Assembly: GCA_037176845.1 (NCBI GenBank)
Contig: JAYKXP010000011.1
Span: 744,001-808,000, forward strand
Length of the DNA stretch: 64,000 nucleotides
Origin: Paramarasmius palmivorus
Taxonomy: Eukaryota > Basidiomycota > Agaricomycetes > Agaricales > Marasmiaceae
Direction: 5' to 3'
Shown piece after piece: positions 57,535-64,000 of this stretch (its first letter is position 1; every line of letters begins with the position of its first letter). The position numbers and the translations under genes were made by a program. Below the pieces are notes generated by a model. That model was not told where the DNA came from and did not search any database. It saw only the letters and a list, made by a program, of their open reading frames with translations.

Positions 57535-59112
57535 CTAGTCGCAGCCCCAGCGAGATCTAATGAATGGAATGTGCTTCTTAGCGATGAAGACACTATGTGA
57601 TAGCAGGCAACTTGCCTCCGGAATTCTATTGACAAGGCGGTCCGACAAGAACTCTTCCAAACGATCCTTTAAGTATAGCAGACTGAGGATGTTTGGGAGA
57701 TTGAGACCCTTTGCAATGATGTTTTTCGCTTCGGGTCCGTTTACCAGCTGTTCAAATTTCCGGCTTATCAGGAATTCAATCCTGCCTTTCCTCTTTTCAG
57801 ATGGCCGAATGTAGTCGACATAAGTGTAGTCGATTACGTCGGAAGACAATCTGCGATGTGTAGTCAGGTTTAACTCGGATCCGCACAATGAAGTGGTCAA
57901 TGATACAAACTGGTACTTTATTGAAGTTCCGTATCCTTGCAAGTACCTTTCGATCCTAGATAGTGATTCTGGGTCGGCACAAAAGTGGTAGCCGTCGACG
58001 GTTGAAGCATTTGCCATGACCATGTAGTTGCGGTGACCGTTAAGGCGCATGCACCAAGAGTTGGTGCGGACAAGTGGGAATCGGTTTGCATCAGAAACGG
58101 CCGGTTTCCATCCTTTCAGCGCTTTCAGATTCACCGTGTAACAAGCCTCGTCTCCGATGTATCGCTGAGTGGCGCGCAGTTCTCCGTGCATATTCCCAAA
58201 GGCCTCCACGATGTCGATGTCCCATGTGTCTGTTCGACTAAAACCACGGGACGTGTATTTCTGGAAAGCTTGTTTACGTTGCTCTGCCACGAAGGGAGTG
58301 ACGTTCACTAGAGGAAATGGTTGTATCTCCAAGTAGCGTTTCTGCCGCAATGTTAGCGACGGGTACAGGAAGACCATCGAATCGTAAGTGAGGATGTTCA
58401 TCACTAAGGCTGCATATTTCATTAGACGAAATCGAATTTCCTGGAGCATCGGCTTACTGGAATGGTATTTTAAGATAACCTCGATGATAGAACACGATAC
58501 TATCATCATTTGGACGTGTAAGAGTGTGTTCTGTCCGTCGTGGTCGATAACATTTCGCTGAAAGTTCATAATAGTCCAGATCCCGGCCGTATTGTATTTG
58601 TGACTGTGGCGGATGCATGAAAGCCTCAAGGTTTTGTGTGGGTCTTTGGGCAGAGAACGATCGAGAGGATTTTGTTGGAGGCCCGTGCCATCGTCTGGCC
58701 CGTCGGACTCTGTTTCGGACTCCGAACCGGAATCGTAGTCCCTTCCATCGTGGCCGGTATAGGTGAATCCAAATTCGAGTAAAAGATTCGTGAATGCTGT
58801 CCCGTATCGTAGGGGTACGTAGCAGTCAAGATCATTGGGCGTGAAATCGAATCGTCCACCGAATGCCAGTACTGCTGACCCAGAGATTACAAGTCCTGTC
58901 GTATACTGGAATTCGCGGAATTGCATCACTTCGTCGTCGGCGAGCCAATGATCCAGTAGCTTTTCAGGGGCCAAGGCTCGGCGAAGGTAGATGTCGATCC
59001 TACACCGATATGCGCGACACGTTTTTCCGACGGTTATGAGTTCGTGAGTTGAGAGAAATTGGAATATCAGACATTGAAGTTCTTCTGGAAGGAGGTACAA
59101 AGATGCGGACAT
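57535..59112 (-). CDS. F-box protein with nucleotidyltransferase-like motif
   Basis: An intronless 525-codon gene. The N-terminus has an F-box (LLPEELQCLIFQFLSTHELI, about residues 7-27). At residues 78-96 there is VISGSAVLAF followed by FTPNDLDCYVP. This is the hallmark of the nucleotidyltransferase fold: G-S, then about 15 residues later D-x-D (Asp94, Asp96). An acidic insertion (SGSESETESDGPDDG) follows, then a long C-terminal region without known motif. Similar F-box proteins with a GS...DLD segment are a lineage-specific family in mushrooms. F-box proteins select substrates for SCF ubiquitin ligases; whether the second domain is catalytic is unknown. The third acidic residue of active enzymes was not identified. 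Confidence 0.78.
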   Translation of the reverse strand: MSASLYLLPEELQCLIFQFLSTHELITVGKTCRAYRCRIDIYLRRALAPEKLLDHWLADDEVMQFREFQYTTGLVISGSAVLAFGGRFDFTPNDLDCYVPLRYGTAFTNLLLEFGFTYTGHDGRDYDSGSESETESDGPDDGTGLQQNPLDRSLPKDPHKTLRLSCIRHSHKYNTAGIWTIMNFQRNVIDHDGQNTLLHVQMMIVSCSIIEVILKYHSSKPMLQEIRFRLMKYAALVMNILTYDSMVFLYPSLTLRQKRYLEIQPFPLVNVTPFVAEQRKQAFQKYTSRGFSRTDTWDIDIVEAFGNMHGELRATQRYIGDEACYTVNLKALKGWKPAVSDANRFPLVRTNSWCMRLNGHRNYMVMANASTVDGYHFCADPESLSRIERYLQGYGTSIKYQFVSLTTSLCGSELNLTTHRRLSSDVIDYTYVDYIRPSEKRKGRIEFLISRKFEQLVNGPEAKNIIAKGLNLPNILSLLYLKDRLEEFLSDRLVNRIPEASCLLSHSVFIAKKHIPFIRSRWGCD

Positions 59113-59386
59113 GCTTGATAGACGAGGGTTGATCGCTTAGGTACTGTTGAGGGTAAAGCGTGTTATATAGCAACGCGAGTCTGAATTTTCGTTTGAATTT
59201 CCCTTAACGGGTGCATCGGCGTCTCGCTAGGACGGTAAATTGAAGGACGAAGATATTACAAGAGCCGCGGTCTGTTGGTGAGGACGGCTGTGAAAGGACT
59301 AGTAGACAAACGGGAAATCGATATATTTCAGGAGCATGGTCAAGTCGGGGATGTACAAGAACAAGCCGGAATCGAGGCTTTGGTGA

Positions 59387-60313
59387 CTACCATTCCCAAT
59401 CTGCGATTTCCGATTTGTCGACGAACGTTATCTCCTTTGCTTCGATTACATATGCCTTTCGAAGATGTTCAGCTTCAAATGTCAAATAGATTTGGACGAC
59501 TCACCACGGTCTCAGGTTCAACTATCTTGAAATCTCCGTCCTCGCTTGCCCGTTTCCTCTGGCTGCCTATCTCCACTAAGTGGAACTCTCCAGTTACTCG
59601 AATAACAGTTTTTAATTCGATTTTATCCCACGTTGTTTGTTCGTCGTTGACCATTACCTGTTAAAGTATGAGCTGTTTCGTATAGTGCACCATATTCAGC
59701 GAGCATTCACGTCTGTGTTATTTGTTATCCTGATAGTAATGGTGGGTGAAGGTCCGTCTTTTGCCCATGTGTACCTTTTACGCTGGTGTGCGTACGTTCG
59801 AGTGGTTGTCGATTAGAGGTTCATTAAGAGCTTACTGCAGTGTTTCTCCGTTTGATGCATCGCCAGGGCTCGTCTTTGAGGTCAAGTATCTTTCTGCTGC
59901 CGTACCTGTGTTGTATGTGTAGTAATACACGGAGCTGCTCATTGAAGGCAGCGTTGAACTTCCGGCAACGGCCGTTATGGGTTCTATCTGGTCCTAGTGC
60001 GCCGACTTCGAGTGGTTGAAGGGTGATGTCCGCTAGAACCTGCTTGTCGCGGAACTGACGAAGAATGAGTTTTGATTTTACATCGGATTTGTACGCTTAC
60101 ACTGCAACCTTTGGGATACTGTAGTTGTTTGATGCTCATTGAACCCACGACGCCGAAGATATCTGGCGGTCCAACGTGTAACCCGTGCAAGTCGTAGATG
60201 GGATAGACGGTTCTATGGATTGTCAATGGCCGTCTCCCGTTTGGTTTGAGGACGATAGGACGAGATTCGGTATAGAAGTCGGGATTCTGGGTTATCAGAG
60301 GAGGATATCCCAT
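59387..60313 (-). CDS. Unrecognised gene, copy 1 of a tandem pair
   Basis: Minus-strand gene with four exons that match those of copy 2 at 62598-63578. The exons hold PIYDLHGLHVGPPDIFGVVG; then VLADITLQPLEVGALGPD with CRKFNAAFNEQLR; then IELKTVIRVTGEFHLVEIG; and finally AYVIEAKEITFVDKSEIADW before the stop at 59387. About 210 residues in total. I know no family for it. The third and fourth exons (strand-rich VIRVTGEFHLVE and YVIEAKEITFV) look like an OB-type or similar beta-barrel, but that is weak. All exons appear open in both copies, which argues for constraint. The first exon's donor is uncertain. Confidence 0.5.
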
Positions 60314-60774
60314 ATTGCCTGTTGGTGATGGGTAGTGGACATTTTGAAGCCGCTTTATAGCACGGGATAAGAAGGGATGCTGGTGCAGCTATGAAAGCCG
60401 AGTCGACCGACCACGACCTGTGTCCTCGTGATCCAATGGTCCAATCGGTCTGAGTCAATTTGTTATGTCAATTTATGTAAACCAATTTGACTGTTGCCTT
60501 CTCTGTGTTAGTTCAACTTTGCCCACAACCATTGTGGGGCGAGGTCTTCTGAATATGTAGCTCGCATTTTCGTTATCGAAATTGAAAGGGTGAAGCTGAA
60601 GAAGGCGATGGCAAGTGTGTTTCAAGTCTGATCTGTTGCTTTCGCTGAGGTGAGTCGCGTTTGGTCTTTGACTCTGTTGTTTACTGAGCTAGACTTTAGT
60701 TCTGTATTTCTTTTTATTTTTTTCGTCCTATAGCCAACCACGGATATAAACTCGACAGTGTCTCGGTACTTCTG
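60314..60774. other. Divergent intergenic, 461 bp
   Basis: Between copy 1 of the unknown gene and the F-box/LRR gene. A GATATAAAC element lies about 30 bp before the F-box/LRR start. Confidence 0.4.
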
Positions 60775-61986
60775 ATGGAGAGGACTTTCTCTTGTGCAGA
60801 ACTTGTGGAACGTATCCTGCTTTTTCTCGATACTCCTGATCTACGACTCGCATCCACTGCCTCGTTCTTCATTCGCGATATTTCTCGACGCCATCTCATG
60901 CGTACCATCGTTATCTCTCCTGCGGCACTCGATGTGTGCAGAAATTATACCACCTCCTTGGTCGAACGACGGTCCCAGCCTACGATACAGCAAGCGAGGG
61001 TGGATCTCGCGGTGGACATGTGGGAAGCCATATGCCACCTTCGTATTGGGTGCTCCGCGGCCTGTACAACTACTCTCGTTCTGTCCAGCTCTTTGCTGAA
61101 TCGAGATTGGAAGGAGCTTACCGCTACTTTCCTTCCTCACCTTGTTGGAGCCATTCCCAGTGTCAGCGATTTGACTCTTAAGTCGCTTCAGATCGGTTTC
61201 CAACTTGGTGCACTCGGAGCATATTCATCCAGCCTCGTCTGTCTTACCCTCTCTTCCGCTACAACAGATGAGCGAGGATGGGTAAAGCTGGAATTCCCTT
61301 TGTTAGAGGAATTGACAGTTATTCAGGAGGGTGTTTCATGGGTAGTGCAGGAGAGTCTCCCGATGTTGGTCGGGAAATTTTTGTGGGCGCCTAGGCTACA
61401 GCACGCATCTGTCGTGGGCATTATGGAGTTGAGGATCCTTGGCGTACAGTTATATTTTAAGGCTTTTGCAGCGACTCTGGTGACAGGCAGAATAATCGGA
61501 AGGTGTAGCTTCTCCGGCGAGTACTCAGTCAGTTTTCTATTGGGATAGCGATATTCTAATAGTCGGATAACAGAGCATGAGAATACACCTCTACCCCCGT
61601 TGCCCAACTTGACTTCTTTGCACGTCGATATCGCAATAGCTGCTCGGCTATTGTCCGAAGGCATGGTGGTTACCAATTTGCCTCGGCTAGCGACACTTGT
61701 TCTGGAAAGCGACTGGGCCTTTGCTGAATGTGGAAGCTTCGTCGTTGATTGGAATGGTTTGAGGGCATCGTTGTCTTCACTGACGAACTTAAATCCTAAG
61801 CCGTCTCTGTTTGTCGGTTACAGGGAGAAAGACGAGGTTCGAAATTCGCTGTATTCCGCCATTTTTGTTGATGCCATGTTCGAGGGAACATCTGGGTGGG
61901 ATGTTACTCAGTTATACACTGTAGGCCAAGTACGATGTCCTGAACTGCCATCAGCATCAGTGTTCAGTGATTCCAAAGACTGGTAA
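60775..61986 (+). CDS. F-box/LRR-type protein
   Basis: Two exons (60775-61520 and 61563-61986, intron of 42 nt with donor GTACTC and acceptor AATAG) join to about 389 residues. The N-terminus resembles the basidiomycete F-box: AELVERILLFLDTPDLRLAS, then ASFFIRDISRRHLMRTI. The rest shows irregular leucine-rich repeats (VSDLTLKSLQIG, LVCLTLSSATTDERGW, PLLEELTVIQ, PNLTSLHVDIAIA). Mushroom genomes contain hundreds of such genes. It would act as a substrate receptor in an SCF ligase; the target is unknown. It lies between the two copies of the unknown tandem gene, on the opposite strand. Confidence 0.75.
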
Positions 61987-62597
61987 AATCCTTCGTGTAC
62001 TGTCCAGATCCTTTGTATTAGGACTAGTTCAATAGCGATTTATTAGCGATCGGGTTTCCATAGGTGTCAGTTTTGTGTCACGTCGGCTCTCCGGACGAGT
62101 AGTAAGACAAAGGAAAGGTATTTCTTGAGGTTACGGAGATATGAGGACTCTTGGCCTAGATTCTGGTAAATGAGAAGCTTAGGTAGTGCCGGATACCGTG
62201 ATGTCTGTTATTCTCTGTATGAGTCTATACCTTGAGTTGTAGGTAAGATTGGGTGTTCTAGTAGACGAAACTGTGCTCGTTAGCGGCGAATTCCGTTCGC
62301 TTATTCCTAATGCATCCCATGTCGTTGAAGCTTCGCCAGTTTCAAACCGATATGTTTAGCAATGGTCTCTGAAAGGGCGGTGCAGACGGCTGGCATTTCG
62401 GTGCAGAGCACCGATCCCATTTAGCCTACTTCGGGAATCGTATTCACAGCTTTAGTGGACTTTTGAGCACTGTTCGTCGGAGGAGCTCAGACGTAGTGTT
62501 TGATCCGAAATCCTATATTCAATATGGGTCCAAAGGTACTGAGAGCGCTGATGTAGATCGGTGTAGAGCGTTACAAAGACGAAGTTGCTATGATTTC
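61987..62597. other. Intergenic, about 0.6 kb
   Basis: No coding frame or repeat recognised. Confidence 0.4.
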
Positions 62598-63578
62598 CTA
62601 TTCCCAATCCGTCACATCAGCCTTTCTGAGCAATTTGATGGTTCTGGCCTCGATGACGTATGCCTATGGGTTAAATGAGCGCTGAAGACGATACTTGGGT
62701 CGCGAACTCACTATCAAATCAGGTTGGAACATTCTGGGTCCTGATTTAGAGCGCTTCCTCTGAATGCCTTGCTCTATCAAGTGGTAGCTACCAGTCACTT
62801 GGACGATTGTACCGAGCTCGATGATCTTCCAGTCCACTTCGTCGTTGCCGGAGCAAATCTATTGACTGCCGATCAATTGCTGGCCAACGAAGTGTTGTTA
62901 CTGGAAAGTATACCCTTGTTTTATTTGTAACTCCGAAGACGATGCTGGGTGAGGCACCGTGCGTTGCCCATGAAATCTGGTTGTTCTTTTGAAAGATAGG
63001 ATTCAGTAAATGGCCCCATGACTACTGTTGACTGCTTACGATGGTGCTCCGCTGCTTGCGACACTGTAATGGCTCGCCTTCTGAGAGCACCCGCCGTCCG
63101 CTATACTTTTGGCGTATATCTGATAAGATTCTGGTCTGTTCATTGAATATCGCGTTGAACTTTCGACACGAGGTGCGGTGCGACTGTTCTGGTCCCAAAG
63201 TGTCTACGTCGAGGGGTCGAAGCCGGATATCTGCCAAAACCTCGCTGCCATGGAACTGTTTCGAGTTTAGCGCAGTGTGTTTTGGAATCAGTGCAGGGTA
63301 CACACCTTCACCCTTGTGCTTCCTTCTTTTTCAATCGATCCCACTACTCCGACAAAGTCAGGCGGTTCCACGTAGAAGTGATTCAATTTGTAGAGAGGCT
63401 TGAGCATTGTATGCAAAGTCAAGCGTTGTTCTCCTGTCGGTTTTTTTATCGTAATGCGAGAGCGCTGTTCGGGATAGACAGTGGGTGTGCGAGTCAACAG
63501 CTCGGGTCGTCTCATCTTGGGCTTGGTCAGTGCAATTGCATGTTGCGTGGATATAAGTGACGGAGGTCGAAGGATCAT
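62598..63578 (-). CDS. Unrecognised gene, copy 2 of a tandem pair
   Basis: Minus-strand paralogue of 59387-60313 with the same exon order. Exon 1 (from ATG 63578) contains KPLYKLNHFYVEPPDFVGVV. Exon 2 starts FHGSEVLADIRLRPLDVDTL and includes CRKFNAIFNEQTR. Exon 3, entered through acceptor CAATAG near 62868, contains IIELGTIVQVTGSYHLIEQG and RKRSKSG. Exon 4 reads AYVIEARTIKLLRKADVTDW up to the stop at 62598. Conservation concentrates on the VLADI, CRKFNA-FNEQ, VTG-HL-E and AYVIEA motifs, while the linkers differ, as expected of two diverging functional genes. No family known. Confidence 0.5.
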
Positions 63579-64000
63579 TGGGTTTGAACTTGATTTATCC
63601 TGAAGGGATATAGGCCATTTTGGTGCATCGAAATGTTAATGAGGGTTGATGATTTTGAATAGCGTTAGTCGTTGCAAGGCCGTTGATTGGTGGATGTTGT
63701 GATTGTTATTCGCAGTTTGCCGACCGCAGTTAACGTGCTGTTCGCAGTTTGCCGTTTGCGGTCAAGGTGGTGATTATTTTAGATCGGGTCGTTTATTTGA
63801 AGATCGGCGGCGGCGATGTCTGAGCGCTGAGCCGTCGAACTGAGCATGATCGATGCGAGGATGGAGGTCTTAAGCGTAAGTTCTTATCTTTCGAAGCGCC
63901 TGCTATGATATAAGGCTCTGATGCTGTTCCTTCGGTGCAATAAGTTCTTTGTTCGACGGCTCCCTCGCCCAATGCTCCTGGTATTTGATGTTTTGATCGA
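63579..64000. other. Terminal stretch with short direct repeats
   Basis: Contains two copies of TTCGCAGTTTGCCG (63709-63722 and 63741-63754). No gene seen; a gene may begin beyond the window. Confidence 0.4.

Overview
The window looks like a gene-dense piece of a basidiomycete mushroom (Agaricomycetes) genome. Genes are mostly split by many short introns (about 45-70 nt) with GT-AG borders and a few GC-AG. Exons can be as short as 16-25 nt. The gene content is typical of a wood- or litter-decaying mushroom: an AA9 LPMO, a GH43-like enzyme, expanded F-box and Zn2Cys6 families, and a Crinkler/RHS-like NTPase. Introns were placed by hand from reading frame, splice-site sequence and comparison with paralogues inside the window.

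0-15 kb: an unknown nuclear-type protein and an Asterix/PAT-complex subunit share a 77-bp divergent promoter. They are followed by a Crinkler/RHS-like P-loop NTPase with a putative nuclease end, a relic of an M20 peptidase gene, a diaminopropionate ammonia-lyase-like PLP enzyme, an AA9 LPMO, a Ser-rich membrane protein, a MYND zinc-finger protein and a GH43-like secreted enzyme.

15-22 kb: two M20 (ACY1L2/PM20D2-like) amidohydrolase paralogues lie in inverted orientation around a ketopantoate-reductase-like gene (KPR-A).

22-36 kb: a conserved housekeeping block with CWC22 splicing factor, a LACTB2-like metallo-beta-lactamase nuclease, coatomer beta' (COPB2), a triose-phosphate-type transporter, a RING protein and an RGG/LRR protein.

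36-48 kb: two tandem Zn2Cys6 regulators (the second apparently frameshifted), a second KPR paralogue (KPR-B) divergent from the second regulator across a promoter with a perfect 20-bp palindrome, an FAD-linked oxidase, a secreted CAP/PR-1 protein and an NmrA-like protein.

48-64 kb: a sparse, lineage-specific block with a decayed RecQ-like helicase, a C2H2 regulator, a viroplasmin-like (RNase H1 N-terminal type) protein, an internally duplicated zinc-finger-like gene, an F-box protein carrying a nucleotidyltransferase-like motif, an F-box/LRR protein and two tandem copies of an unrecognised four-exon gene.

The most system-like theme is the combination of diaminopropionate ammonia-lyase, M20 amidohydrolases (two intact and one relic), two KPR paralogues and paired Zn2Cys6 regulators over about 40 kb. 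It could be a partly scattered amino-acid or peptide catabolic module, but that is inference. No tRNA, rRNA or CRISPR feature was recognised.
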